NCBI GenBank assembly: GCA_030704615.1
Contig: CM060733.1
Location: forward strand, 7,752,001-7,816,000
Direction: 5' to 3'
DNA: 64,000 nt
Origin: Takakia lepidozioides
Lineage: Eukaryota > Streptophyta > Takakiopsida > Takakiales > Takakiaceae
Of this stretch, positions 43,641-55,354 are shown piece by piece. The notes beneath the pieces were generated by a model. It was given only the letters and a program-made list of their open reading frames with translations. It did no database searches and had not been told where the DNA came from. A program made the translations under genes and the position numbers. Numbering within the stretch: position 1 is the first letter of the stretch; each line of letters begins with the position of its first letter.

Positions 43641-43763
43641 GAGAAGGACATAAAGATAGAGGGAGAGGGAGGGAGGGGAAGGGGGAGGATCAGGCCTTGC
43701 CATGTTTTTGGCATGTGAAATCACACGGTAGTAGTGTTGTGGGCGCAGGGATAAGCTAGTAGT

Positions 43764-43997
43764 ATGGCGAAGGACAAGGAGAAGGCGCCGCCGAAGGAGC
43801 AAAAATCGCCTGACAACGCTCTCGTCATTGACGGCCGTGTGACACGGTCTACTTGGTCCAAACTCACCAGCCCTATAGGCGGCTATGTGAGAGGACCAAG
43901 CCGTAAGGCCGTCGAGGCCTCCACACCCTCGAAAGAGGTTGGGGATGAGCCTAAACTTGAGGGTGGTGCACCCAATGTTCAGGCTGACGAACTCTAA
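43764..43997 (+). CDS. Small hypothetical Lys/Pro-rich protein
   Basis: A 77-residue frame starts MAKDKEKAPPKEQ and ends VQADEL. It has an ATG in a fair context and balanced composition, unlike the low-complexity frames beside it. No family is recognised and no exon partner was found. It lies between the foldback array and the CACTA relic, so it may be a remnant of either. Confidence 0.3.
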   Translation: MAKDKEKAPPKEQKSPDNALVIDGRVTRSTWSKLTSPIGGYVRGPSRKAVEASTPSKEVGDEPKLEGGAPNVQADEL

Positions 43998-44440
43998 AGT
44001 AAAGCCATGCTATTCGAAGTATCTATGTGTAGAGTGAACGTGAGATGGAGAGAATGTGCATTTTGAGAGAACGTGAGATGGTGAGAATGTGTATCATCTC
44101 AGGATAGTTCTTGTTTGCCTTAACTACCATTTGCTTTACGACTGCAGTTTTTTCGACTAAGATCTTTCATGCCAAAGAGACTGTAAGTTGAGCTTAATCT
44201 ATAGGATTGAGCAGCTTGCAGGGAGATCAATTCATACGATGTTCATGGTTTAGCTATCCTTAAAATGATTACTTCGTAATCATTTCTGAAAGCATACCGT
44301 CGGACAACCTCTGTTGTATGTCTTAGGAAATGGGCAGTAGTGCTGATAGCTTGTTTTGTCTAGGTCATAAACCAGCGGTTAACATCCCCACCCACAAATA
44401 CTTACACAAATTTTTTGACGTGAAAGTGACAATGCAACGC
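43998..44440. other. Spacer with short direct repeats
   Basis: A word like GAGAGAACGTGAGATGG..GAGAATGTG occurs twice or three times between 44030 and 44095. This could be subterminal repeats of the adjacent CACTA element. I see no CACTA terminus. Confidence 0.35.
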
Positions 44441-46600
44441 ATACCAAATGTGCAATTTCACATGCATGCATAGGGATATTGACGGTGCTTTTGTGGAATA
44501 TGTACCACCCAATATGGCAACTCGTAGAAGATTGAAAGTTGCTTCATGCTGGGCACGTCCACTTCACCGTCCGTGCCCGCATGGGCCTTCTTCCATCGAT
44601 CCTCCCAAAATTGCCTGGATGGTGTCATGGGGGGGGGGGACATACTTCCTCTTTGTCATCAAACAAGTGTTTCTCTCTTCTTCTCCATCGATGACACATA
44701 GGAAGAAACTTGCGGTAGTTGGGATACACCATCTTGTGAAGATGGCGGGAGCTATGTGCATCAAGATAATCGCCACAATGCAAGCATGTATGGTACCCTT
44801 TGGTACTTAACCCCGAGCAAACAATTAGTCTTGTACTATACATCCTACCACATTAGCAAAGACAAAAAGTTGTCATGTGCATGGCTAATAATGCCATCTA
44901 CCCCACTACGGTGCACAAGACTGTCGCCGCTACTTCAATCAATCCCAATCCTCATCCATATTATCCGGCATTGACAAGTGAATGTACGCGGGTTGTTCAT
45001 GGGGAACATAATATACCTGGATAATCATGCATTGTCCAAAGCAAGATGTCTCTCATCTGAAAAGATTGTCCGGCCATAGGGTCAAGTGAAACATCCAATG
45101 CCGGGACCCCCCTCCATAGCTCCTTAAGTTCATCAACAAGAGGTCGCAAGGACGTGTCAATGTTTGCCACTTGTTTTTTTCCCTATGAGACATTCACATC
45201 ATTGTTTCAATGCTCCACCAATATGCAAATCATACTACAAAATGAATTACACGTCTTACTCCATGATTATGTCAATGATCAATCTTGCATCCGAATTGCG
45301 TCAGAGATCATAAGTTTAATGTAAAATCCAAGGCAATAATAAACATGAAATGAGAAAACTTACCTGGCACAATGACTGCCAATATGATATGGCCTTTTTT
45401 AATTGAAAGATACGGAGGGATGTTGTAATTCACCATGGTCACCGGCCAAGTGGAATGACTACATGATTAGACAGAGAATGGGTTGACCCCATCCGAGGAG
45501 AAGCCGAGGTGGATATGTCGTGGGTCCTCCAAGAGAAAAGGCCACATCTCTTCAATATACCTCCATACTTGTGAATCTTGTGGCCCGCACACCTTTCCCG
45601 GGGGGCTCCGATGCGAGGCGTGCCATCTCATGAGTCTGGCCAAATCGGAGCTACTACGGAGAGGATTCGCGTCTCACCAAGTGCCCAAAGTGCAAGAAAG
45701 ACCGATATCGGAATGATGTCCAAGGGAAAAAAGTACCACGCAAGGTATAATCGCCATTCCCCTCGCATAGAAATTACTTTCTTTAATCTTCTCAATGCAT
45801 GTAAAGTGTATTCCACAAAGTTTAGGTTTTAGAGAGTAATACTCATGTAAGATCTGATTGTGTTTTGGAAGGAGTGAGTGAGGAGTGGAAGGAGCGACGT
45901 TCAGTTTTGACCATTCACGCCCAAATGAGGGAGAGGCTGCTGCATAAATGGAAAGACATAAGGGTGTTGTATTATGTGTGCTAATGGGATGATTACATCT
46001 GGGGGACGTGGGGTATTTCATCCTAGAAAATACATTACTTTCCGATCATCCCGCGATTGAGGGCACAGTACCGGGTTTTATCACATGGACATGCATGAAA
46101 AATCTTATAGCCCATCCCCACAGAGTCCAAGACTTCGCGCGCCTCTTTCCGCGACCGTGGCATCTTGGGTTTCAAGTGTGGAGCAAGGATATAGTCTGCA
46201 ATAGTTCGCATTATGGCAGACATCCCAACATTACTTATGCCAAATCAAATTTGAAGATTGAGCAAAAGCAAGATTGTTGAAAGTCGACTCACTTTCACCT
46301 CTTCGTACAAGGGAGTTCTCGCCTCCCTCTCCATGTCATTTGAGGGGGCCATTTCAGGATCATCGATTGGCCGGGTTCCCTCTCCATGGGGTGCATCAGT
46401 GCCCACATGATGCATTAAGATATCTTCATGGCTTGCACATCCTCCTGGTTAATTCCATGCTCATTGTTGTTGTCACTGTCACTGTCACTGTCATCATCGT
46501 CCGGTACCGTGGGGGCGGAGTTTTGCCCACGGCTCCCGCCTGATGTACTTGGGTTGTTTTCGGATGGGGTGCCAAGAGAAAGGACCGGGAAGGGATGGAC
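44441..46600 (-). pseudogene. CACTA (En/Spm) transposase relic, Transposase_21 family
   Basis: Reading the minus strand from high to low coordinates, broken frames give the family's blocks in order. There is an acidic Asp/Ser stretch near 46480, then PRSRKEAREVLDSVGMGYKIFHACP (about 46100-46180), EEMWPFLLEDPRHIHLGFSSDGVNPF (about 45480-45570), RPLVDELKELWRGVPALDVS (about 45090-45160) and ILLWTMHDYPGY (about 45015-45050). GLSTKGYHTCLHCGD and RKFLPMCHRWRRREKHLF (about 44660-44810) come last. These are hallmarks of TNP2/CACTA transposases, which cut and paste elements ending in CACTA. Many stops and frameshifts show it is dead. Confidence 0.8.
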
Positions 46601-47602
46601 AAAGTCCTAATACGAACAAATGAACATAGAGACATATATTATAATGTGTCCTTGCAACCATACAACTTATTATAAGCGAAATGCAAACAACAACCTTCAA
46701 TGTGTGCGTGCATCAAATATGTCATTCAATAATTACATGTATGTGCGCAACGTCACGCTTGCAAAGTTTCAAACCCAAACAAAATCATTTGCCCTCCCAA
46801 AGACACGTTCACCCTATCAACCAATTTTTGTTTATTAATGTGAAATCCTCTCATGCCATTGCACCCATCAAACGGATGTGGCTCAAGCTTCATTTTTTCC
46901 TATATGTGCTTGAAGGTATGTGCAACACCTGTACAAAGATCCATAAATAAATAAATAAATAAAGTGCCTCCCCAACGACGCACTCACCCTTGAACCAATT
47001 TTGAATTAAATCGAATTTAAATGATTTAAAAAGAAATATTTGCATTTAGAAAATATATTATTGCGGTTTTGAGGAGCGTAATGATTTTATTTTTGGCTCT
47101 ATTTTGTTCTGTGGCATCGGGCTTTGCACCACTGCATCCATGCAAAACATTGAACAAAAAAAAGATGGAAAAAAAAATAGTGTGTTTCTAGGGTTACTTT
47201 TGCAGAACTCTCTATGAAGAGTGCTTGAAGTTGAAGATAACTCAACTTTGGAGTGCAAATGAGAGAACAAAATATGGTTCTGGGTCCAAATGACTTTTGT
47301 TTACTCCCAAATTTTGCACGCACATTGCATATGCTATCATTAATATATGGCTTGAAAATAGAAAATAAAAATAAAAAATCATGTACATACGAAACGCGTC
47401 TCTACGACACGTAGCTGCATTCAACACTAGAATGACCCATTGAATCAACTTGGTTCAAGCTCATATTTGGTCCACATACGCATAAGTATGTTAGATCACA
47501 TATATAAAGTTGCAACCCACATGAGCAACAAGAAAAATATTTACATCAATCGATTAATTGGATGTATACAAAGTACATCATGAGAATATCTACAATGCCC
47601 CT
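46601..47602. other. AT-rich spacer between transposase relic and SET-like ORF
   Basis: No gene is recognised. It includes an (ATAA)n run at about 46945-46965. It may be an intron or intergenic part of the CACTA element. Confidence 0.35.
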
Positions 47603-48262
47603 CTACGCGATCCCTGTCTCAAAAGGAACCCTATTTCTATCATACACATCCCACTCACGTTGTAATCGGAGGTCCCAATCATCCCGGGAGAACTCGTATG
47701 ATCCAAATAGCTAGCTGCAAGCCCTAATAGTCCTACTAGCACATGTCATCACAAACATGTGCATCCCCTCACAATATACCGACGTATGACCACAAAAGCT
47801 CTCATGCCCATCGCTTCGCTCGTCCCATGCTACATTGGTTCTCCTAGGATGACCAAAAGAACTGTTGACCAGCCCAGCAACATTGCCGAAGATATCGGGG
47901 TCACCAACACAAAATCTGATCTCAATGGGAGACAACCCCCGTCTACGTACATCCTGTCCGTTGACACAAAAAATGTAGGGTAGGATGTATGGGGCTTCGA
48001 GGCGTAATGTACGGAACTCCGCGGAGGTGTAGTATGGACCGTAGTAGGAAAACAAGTCCACCATGTTGTTTCTCCGAGGAGGAACCACAATATCATTGAC
48101 CGTGAATAAACCCCGACCCATAAGGGGGTCTGTAGCGGATTTCACAACATACCGTCTCCCCCAATACTCAAACTCCACATTCTCTCGGATAAGGGTGGGA
48201 GGGTCGAGATGATTCCCCCAACAACGAGGCTGGACGGAAATCCGTCGCGGGAGGCGACGTGT
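47603..48262 (-). pseudogene. SET-domain-like ORF on the CACTA strand, one in-frame stop
   Basis: SET domains transfer methyl groups to lysines, mostly on histones. One minus-strand frame is open from about 48262 to a TAG at 47711, then continues in frame to a second TAG at 47603-47605. It shows the SET entry motif (MGRGLFTVNDI), a mid block (VDLFSYYGPYYTSAEF), the GN..GLVNSSFGH block equivalent to the pseudoknot NHS motif, then FVMTCASRTIRA. The stop falls at the next position, where SET proteins have G-E-E-L, and is followed by LFGSYEFSRDDW. No post-SET Cys cluster is seen. The first in-frame ATG (48112) lies too late to include the whole domain, so the start is unresolved. Family assignment rests on motifs only. 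Confidence 0.55.
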
Positions 48263-49390
48263 TTTTTTTTATTTATGGGGCCGGGGGTCACAAGCAGCGA
48301 CGGCCCGCCGTCGCGAATACCATTTGTACATTTCAAAAAAAAAGCGGGGCGCAAGCGTGTGATGGTCGGGCGTCGCACGTAGGTGCCGCGTTTTTTTTTT
48401 TTTTTCCTAAGTACTTGAAGCACCTCCTCCCCCTCCCGTTTTTGTTTGTTTTTTGGGAGAGAGGTAGTTCAGAGAGTGGGGTTTAGGGTGGAGGAGAAAC
48501 GCACCTGCTGCTGAGCCCGAGGTGGTCGCAAGGCCCCAAGGTGTTAGCCCCAATGCTGCTCCAACACCCAAGGTAAGCACCGCCTTGTCCCTCACTTTCT
48601 CTCTTGCTTTCTTGCCCTAAGCACGGGCTGATCTCTCTCTCCCCTGTGTGGTAGAAACGCCGCGCAGAGGCGGGATGTAAACGAGCTGAAGAGAGAGAGA
48701 GCCATGGTGAGCGGGGGAGAGATGCCTTGCAGCGGCGGGGACCCGCGCCGTTGGCAGCCGCGACAACACTGCAGCAGCTCGCTTGAAGCACCAGCAGCCG
48801 CAGCAGCAGAGGTAGGTGAGGGTGGGGAGATCGAAAGTCTGTCTTGTCATGTGGGATCAAGGGAAAGATGTCGAGAGTTGTCCATAACTTGTATGTCACA
48901 TCAAAAGTGAGAGAGAGAGAGGGAGAGAGAGGAAGAGATGACGAAACAAAACAAGAAAAAAAGAGGTTGGGGGGGGGAGTTACTTAGCAGAAGGGGTTGG
49001 GCTTTTGGCTCACCCTCGAGACTTTCAAAGTTGGTAAACAGAGGTACGTGCACAATTCCCTTGATAGATTTGAAGAGAGCGTCTCTTTGGTGAGAGAACC
49101 CCAGACATCAGAAAATGAATATTGTCTTCAAGTTGCCCACAGAACGGGCAATTGCACTCTCTCTTTCCTCTCTACTTCTGTTTACTATTCAAATGGTAGG
49201 ATTCCTGCCTTGAGTTTAAATTTCAGTCTGGTGCCAAGAGTGGGAGAGACCCTTGAGCGCATCCATGATGTCATCCCCCATGTCACAAACTAGAAACAGG
49301 TTCAGGGAAGTTTTTTTCCTAACTTCATTTTCATCGGACAATTTTCTGGTAACAGACATGGCTTTGGACACTACACTCTCTAAGTCAGAT
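48263..49390. other. GC-rich hairpins and spacer
   Basis: GCGACGGC / GCCGTCGC at about 48297-48314 forms a perfect short palindrome, with related GTCGC words at 48243 and 48372. They could be subterminal CACTA repeats. The rest includes a GC-rich stretch (48500-48830) with no convincing exon. A fragment of the foldback module end, AGGTTGGGGGGGGGAGT, lies near 48965. Confidence 0.35.
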
Positions 49391-51290
49391 TTATCCAAAC
49401 ACTTCAAACTCAAACTCGTGCAAGATTATTAACCACCTTGCTATCCTTCCACTTATCAAAGGTTTGTTCACCAAATATATCAGAGCCTGGTGATCCACAT
49501 AAAACATAAACTTTCTTCCCAATAGGTAATGCCTGAATTTCTTGACTGCATAAATCATTGTCAGTGCTTCTCTTTCAGTTGTGCTATAGTTCCTTTCAGC
49601 ACTGTTCATCAACCTGCTAGCATAGTACACAGGTGAATCTATATTTCTTGTAACATTTTGGGCTAATACTGCTCCCAACGCTTCTCCTGAGGCATCACAG
49701 TGAACATGAAATACTACATGCTAGTGAGGGTTAATCAGTACAGGTGTAGTTGTTACTGACAATGTAAGTTCCTCAAAAGCCGGTTGACATTCAGCTGTCC
49801 ATGCAAACACTGCATATTTCTTTAGAAGCTTGCTCAATGGTGCTGCTATCTGTGCATACCGTCTGACAAATCTTCTGTAATAACTGGTTTGTCCAAGGAA
49901 TCTCCTTAGACTCTTAACATTTACTGGTGGTGGAGAGGCTTTAATGGCCTCTATCTTTCTGGGATCCACAAGAAGTCCCCTCTTACACACAATGTGTCCC
50001 AAAAGCACCCCTGAGTTCACACAGAAAGTATACTTCTCTGGATTCAGGCCCAGACCTCTCATCCTGCATCTGGCCAAACATAACTCCAATTTATGTAAGT
50101 GCTCATTCTTAGAGCTGTACACACTGAAATCATCCAAGAACACCTGCATGAAATCATCCAGATACTCATGAAAAGATTCACTTATCACTCTCTGAAAGGT
50201 TGCTGGTGCATTACAAAGTCCAAAAGGCATGACTTTGTATGCATAAGCACCCCAGTCTGTGATGAAAGCTATCTTTCCCTGGTCTTCTTCTGCCACTTGC
50301 ACTTGATTATAACCACTGAAGCCATCCATGAATGAATACATCTCATGGCCTGCCACAGTGTCCAATACCGCTTCTGTGAATGGCAAAGAGAAAGGATCTT
50401 TCTTCGTGCAAGCATTCAACTTCTTATAGTTCACACAAACTCTCAATTTACCATTCTTCTTGGGGACTATCACAATGGGTGACAACCAAGTTGTATATTC
50501 TATCGGGTATATAAACTTAGCCTCAGCCAACTTCTTGATCTCTTCTCCAACCTTCTGTGCATAGTTGGGATTCATTTTGTACCTTGCCTGTTTGATTGGT
50601 ACTGACCCTGGTTCCAGTTCAATCTTATGCTGACGATCTTAGGTGGTATCTCTTTTAGATCCTCGTAGCTCCAAGCAAATACATCTCTGTATTTGATGAA
50701 CAAACTCTTAGCTTCCTCAAAGAATTCTGGCTCCAAATCAGCCCCTACCTTCACCATCCTCAGTTCCTCTTCAGTTCCCACATTCACTTCTCTCACCTGC
50801 TCATCAGCTGTGATTGTCCAACCAGTCACCACTTCATCCTGTAAACTCACAATGGCTGGTTTCTCTAGGATTTCCATTTCTCCCTCTCTTTCTTCATAGA
50901 AATGTGGTGGGTAACTGCTTGTTTCACCCTCACTGGGTGTGCAACGAACAGGGTAGCTTCATGCTCCTCATCAAGTCCTCCCCTCCAGTCATACTCCTTG
51001 ACCCCTCGAGGTCTTCTCATAGCAGGTAATCTACTAGATTTCTTAGTGGTGATTTGTATCTTGTGCATCCTATCATGCACAGTTAGTCACTGGGAATTCC
51101 AGTCATGAAATACCTAGCCTGTTTCAGCCACGGTCGACCCAACAATAAGGAGGTGAAGACTTGCGGGTCCAGATTCAGATCCTTGAGAATCTCTTCTATT
51201 GTCTTCTACCAGGGCTTAGCCTGTTTGACAGGGCGGTCCTGTTTCCAAGATATAGAGTCGATTGACTTAGGATATCTGGTGTTGGACATA
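49391..51290 (-). pseudogene. Ty3/gypsy pol fragment: protease end, reverse transcriptase, RNase H
   Basis: On the minus strand the order is protease C-terminus (LLLGRPWLKQARYF, about 51085-51125), linker (50877-50572), RT (50575-49721) and RNase H (49720-49391). RT has WLSPIVIVPKKNGKLRVCVNYK, MPFGLCNAPATFQR and the catalytic box VFLDDFSVYSS. RNase H has HCDASGEALGAVLAQ and the block YYASRLMNSAERNYSTTE. There is a frameshift near 50620 and a TAG at 49721-49723. The FLDDFSVY form is common in non-chromovirus plant gypsy lineages (Athila/Tat-like). It ends abruptly at about 49390 with no integrase, so it is truncated. It directly abuts the long repeat at 51356. Confidence 0.88.
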
Positions 51291-51355
51291 TGTTGCAGCT
51301 GAACCCACCAGCTGACCTTGAATTTATCTCGTCGGGAGCTTAAAAGAGAGCAACA

Positions 51356-52093
51356 CAGAAGAGAGGGAAGATACTTTTTGTCATGTCAAGACAAAGACAA
51401 GACCCCTATGGTCGTTGTCATGAAAGAACAAATAGACATATCAGCCACTTAACAGTGGCACCATCCATCAATCATCAAGCTTAGAAAATGCAGAATTACA
51501 TCCATGCACAGTAATGTGTTCATGTCAGTATTATTCATAATCCAGAGAGTATGCCACTGATGCTGATTGACCACCAGTCAAGATCATGATACACTTACAG
51601 AGGTCTGGGTGGGATGGCGGGTACTTGGCCATATTTTGGCCTTGATGTGGTGCAGGTCAGATAATCATACAGATTTACTGTCTGCAAGCTGTAATCCAAG
51701 CATACTTACTAAAACCCCATGGGTGTCATGGAGGGTTTTCTTAAAAGAAATGAACACTTGGATATCACAGATTTAAATACCTTGCCTTGCTCGTATTTGT
51801 TTAGACTGGTGTGCAGTACAGCTTGCCCCCACAGGGGATGTGGATATGTCTCGTAAGTTTTCCAGAACACCCCTATACCTTTATTTCTTGCTATAGCTGA
51901 AAATCAAAGCTCATGACACAACAAGGTAAATATAAAGGACAACATACACAGCTTGTGACAGTATATGATATTGTCAGTACACCCTTCACATCATTCCACA
52001 TTTGACCATGTCATGACACCATGTCCAGGGGGTATTTCCACTTGACCACCCTGGTTGCCTCAAAAACCAGTTACCATCTATATTACTGCCATA
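51356..52093. repeat. Long direct repeat, left copy, flanking element copy 2
   Basis: Near-identical (about 98% by eye) to 57028-57766. It starts GGAAGATACTTTTTGTCATG and matches until CTGCCATATT. The match ends only because a gypsy LTR has inserted in the right copy at 57767, so the real repeat may extend beyond 52093. It is best read as an LTR of element copy 2. The first 100 bases resemble the repeats at 36440 and 37955. Confidence 0.85.
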
Positions 52094-53240
52094 TTTCAGT
52101 GTCAGCCGAATAGCCACAGGCAGAAACTTCACCATACCCTGGCCTAAGCATCTAGCTAACAAAGCCATTTGGGTTGGAACATAACATGGCCTTTTACCAA
52201 CAGAGGTAGCCGAGTAGTTGCAGCAACCATTTCCTTGCATCCTCTCATTTTGTTTCCAACTACCATAAGGTAAGCAAAGCAAACTAGGGCCTGGAAATCA
52301 GATGTGTGTCTCTCACACACGCCATCATAAATCAGGCTGTCACCACATAACAGAGGTTTTCCACTGGCTGGGCCGAACTGACCCATCGTAGAAAGCATTA
52401 CACATGTTCTTCAAAAATCAAGTAAGGAAAGAGGTAGGATCAAGAAAAACCATAGAGTAGTTTAGTTTTTCAACATTTTAAGATGAGTCTTTGGCCAGCG
52501 ATTCCTTCCCCTGCTCTGCAATCTCATTTGGCATCCTGCAGCACCTAGACATCAGAATATTGAGTGGAAGCCCTCACCTGTGCCCGTCCCAAAAACAACC
52601 ACAACGCATTGTGAGTTAGTGAGGATGCAGGAGGTGAGTAACAGGCTTCCACACTTGCTATCGAGGTCAAATATACTTCAATCTAAGCGCTGAGGAAGCC
52701 AAAGAAAGCAGGGAAGCAAAACAAACAGAAAAAGAACCTTTTTTACTGTCTTGGGGGAGAGTCGTCATCTCTCCACAAGCCTAACTGTGTAGGGAGGACT
52801 CCGCCAACACCACAACACTGCTACCTTAACCAAAGCACAGTCTTGCCAAGCACAAGAAAAAAGAGCTTGGTCTCAAAAGGTAGGGAGAGAGACTTCATTG
52901 TTCTACCAAGACGCCGCCATTCATCAAAGATCCAAAGGAGGGCTCCTAGGGAAACGTCATAAGCATGCAGGTGGTACCTCCGCCATCACTGCCGCGGTCC
53001 CCTTGTGCAGCAAAAAAATAGAAAGCTGAGACAGTGAATCTTCCCTCATCTCTAAGCCACCGCCATCGCCTTAAAGAGCCCGCCCAGGCGGCGCTCACAG
53101 GAGCCATAAACACTCAAGGATTGATAGCTCAAGGTATCTATAGCACGAGCACCATTGCTCATCACAAGTCGCCATCGCGTGCGATCTCGCAGCGCAAAAA
53201 GAAAGACATTAGGGTTGCGCAAGGTTTTCCCCTGTCTGGC
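52094..53240. other. Non-coding part of element copy 2
   Basis: The stretch 52600-52680 (GTTAGTGAGGAT...CACTTGCTATCGAGGTCAA) matches 39450-39540 of copy 1. A minus-strand frame at 52282-51986 has no supporting features. No gene is called. Confidence 0.4.
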
Positions 53241-53244
53241 CCGT

Positions 53245-53490
53245 CATTCATCCTTCTCAGGATGAAAAACATCTGCCAGTCTGTCCGCCCGACGGATGTT
53301 GTCCGTTTCTCATTCGTGGATTATGAAAAACATCGTGCTTTCATCATGTCTTGCACTCAACGGATGTAGTCCGTATTTTATCTAGGTTAGATGAAAAATA
53401 TGGGGGGTTTTTATACCTGTCTTGCCCTGTATTTAGGTCGTGTCAAATGAAGTCATTTTTTCATCCAAGTTGGATTGAAAAAGTAGAAAC
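53245..53490. repeat. CATCC-type mini-hairpin array, copy 2
   Basis: Diverged equivalents of the array at 40135-40580: CATCCTTCTCAGGATGAAAAA at 53248, and related GGATG..GATGAAAAA words near 53310, 53380 and 53460. The same order relative to the stem-loop and ORF as in copy 1 supports homology, although a LINE is inserted between. Confidence 0.5.
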
Positions 53491-53519
53491 ACCGTGTCGG
53501 TGTTTGATACAGTCAATGG

Positions 53520-54790
53520 GCGGGTTTAGGGCCGGGTTAAAGATGGCTTTGTGCGCTTTTTGGGGATTGTCATGCAGTAATTGATTGAAGGAGGAAACAA
53601 TTCTTTTGTGATTGTTAGCAGCTTTTTGTTTGGTGATATTGTAAGCTTATTTTTTAGCATCTCTTCCAATTTTGGAGAGAGTAGCGATCCAGTCCGAAAT
53701 ACTATGAGGGTTATCAAGTGGGGGCATGAGTGGTTGGCATGTTGTTAAGGTATTTAGGCTTAGGATGCCAGGGTCCGTTTTCCAGTTATTTCTTGGGTGT
53801 ATGTGGGAAGTAGTGGGTATGATAGTAAGGGCGCGTCTAATTGTGTGATATGTGTTAAGATGTTGCTTCCAGGCACGTTTTTGTATACGAGTAAGGTAGC
53901 CCCTATTTTGTTTTGAAAGTGTAGTTTACATGGAATCTCAGTGGGGGCGGAGCAGGTGACGATGACGTTTTTGGTCATTTCTTCCATTAAAGTCCCGAGT
54001 GTTTTTTTGGAGGCCAGCCAGGTTTCATCAGGGGAATGCCTCAAGTTATCCTCTGTGAGTATGTCTGATAATTGAAGTGTTAGATGTGTGGATATAGGAT
54101 GGAAGTGTGTTAGAAAGGCGGATATGTTGCGTTGGGGGAGTGGAGATAAGATTCTAGATTGAGCGGGGGGGGCTTGTACTTGTGGAATGGGTCTGAAGGG
54201 AATGAGGGACGGTGGAAAGGCTATAGTGACAAGATAATGGTCCGAGTTGCATAAGCTGTTAATTTGAACATGGCTGGTAATGTATGCAGGAATCTCATTA
54301 TGTGTTTTGAGGTAAAAACCGTCCAGGAGGCTTAAGGATGAGTAGTTGAGCCATGCATTGGACCCCTAACTCCACCATCTTATCTTCAAGTTCTTTCAAC
54401 TATGCTACAAACTACAACAAATTCCACACTTCTGGAAACATAGCCGCACCATCTTGCTCTTAAAAAAAGGTGACCCTACGGACCTATGCAACTATAGACC
54501 TATTGCACTAGCCAACACTATAGGGATGAGATCAGGACCTGGGGCTTTAGACTTAGATAGTTTTTTAAGGCATGATTCGTAAAGGTCGAGTGTGAATAGG
54601 TCGAGAATACGGTCTGTTGGGGATCCTCTATTGTCTAAGGAGAAGCCGTCTATATCGTGCCATGGGTAGTGTCTAGCTTTGCACATGCAATTGTCATTGT
54701 GGAGATTGGGATGTAGGCAGTTCGTAATGGTGGGTGTGTATGTGGAGGATGCTTGTGACCATATTTCATGGTTAATGTCCGTAGGGAGTT
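53520..54790 (-). mobile_element. Rearranged C/A-rich LINE: endonuclease end and RT start
   Basis: The minus-strand region 54350-53760 encodes an apurinic-endonuclease end (NSDHYLVTIAFPPSLIPF) and the following linker. Minus-strand 54690-54530 encodes the RT entry motif KKLSKSKAPGPDLIP. Between them, 54366-54523 is on the plus strand and reads HFWKHSRTILLLKKG then DPTDLCNYRPIALANT, which should follow the KAPGPD motif in the same protein. Thus three pieces of one ORF2 are out of order and in mixed orientation. The sense strand is C/A-rich as in the LINE at 25-27 kb. Confidence 0.75.
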
Positions 54791-54987
54791 TTGCAACTCA
54801 CAGGTTTTTTAGTGAAGAAATATTTCACTAATTTATTTATTTATTTTATTTTGGATAAAAAACATCCAAAATTCCCTGCAACCCAATTTTGCAATTTTTT
54901 TCAATTTCCTCAAAGATGGAAGTCGGGACAACAATTCCATAAGCCCAGTGTCCAGAGGGAGAGAGATGGAATCCCACCATCCAACCC

Positions 54988-55053
54988 CTGGTATGGCAGG
55001 CCCTTACGGAGTGAGTGTGGTATGCACTCACCCCGTAAGGGAGTGCATACCAG
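54988..55053 (-). repeat. Conserved stem-loop downstream of the RGG-tailed ORF, copy 2
   Basis: It has an outer stem CTGGTATG/CATACCAG, an inner 16-bp stem CCTTACGGAGTGAGTG / CACTCACCCCGTAAGG with one mismatch, and an alternative stem TGGTATGCACTC / GAGTGCATACCA (55018-55029 with 55041-55052). The two inner stems exclude each other. It corresponds to 40653-40719. Confidence 0.8.
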
Positions 55054-55354
55054 ACTCCTCTCCAAAAGGGCAAACTCTCCCTGCTCATATGCCAATCCTT
55101 CGGAAGATGTCCTAAAAAGGATTATCAGGCTACCCTTAGACAAATTGGGTATCCGAAACAAGTATATCAACCTTAATGGTGTGATTGGGGTATGTATTGA
55201 GCATAGACCCCGAAATAAAACTAGTTTATTCAAGGTATTACATGTGTAAGAAACCAGCTGCTTTATGCATGGTTTTCTTTCTTTTTGTTCCATCAAAAGT
55301 CAACAAATCTGCATACATAAGGGAAAGGACATACCAATTTTAGGTTGTCAATGA

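Noticed and set aside
42846-43802. Several frames of 65-113 codons on both strands, Pro/Ser/Leu-rich
   Set aside because: They come from CT/AG-rich foldback modules and poly-C or poly-G runs, and no frame is conserved between modules.
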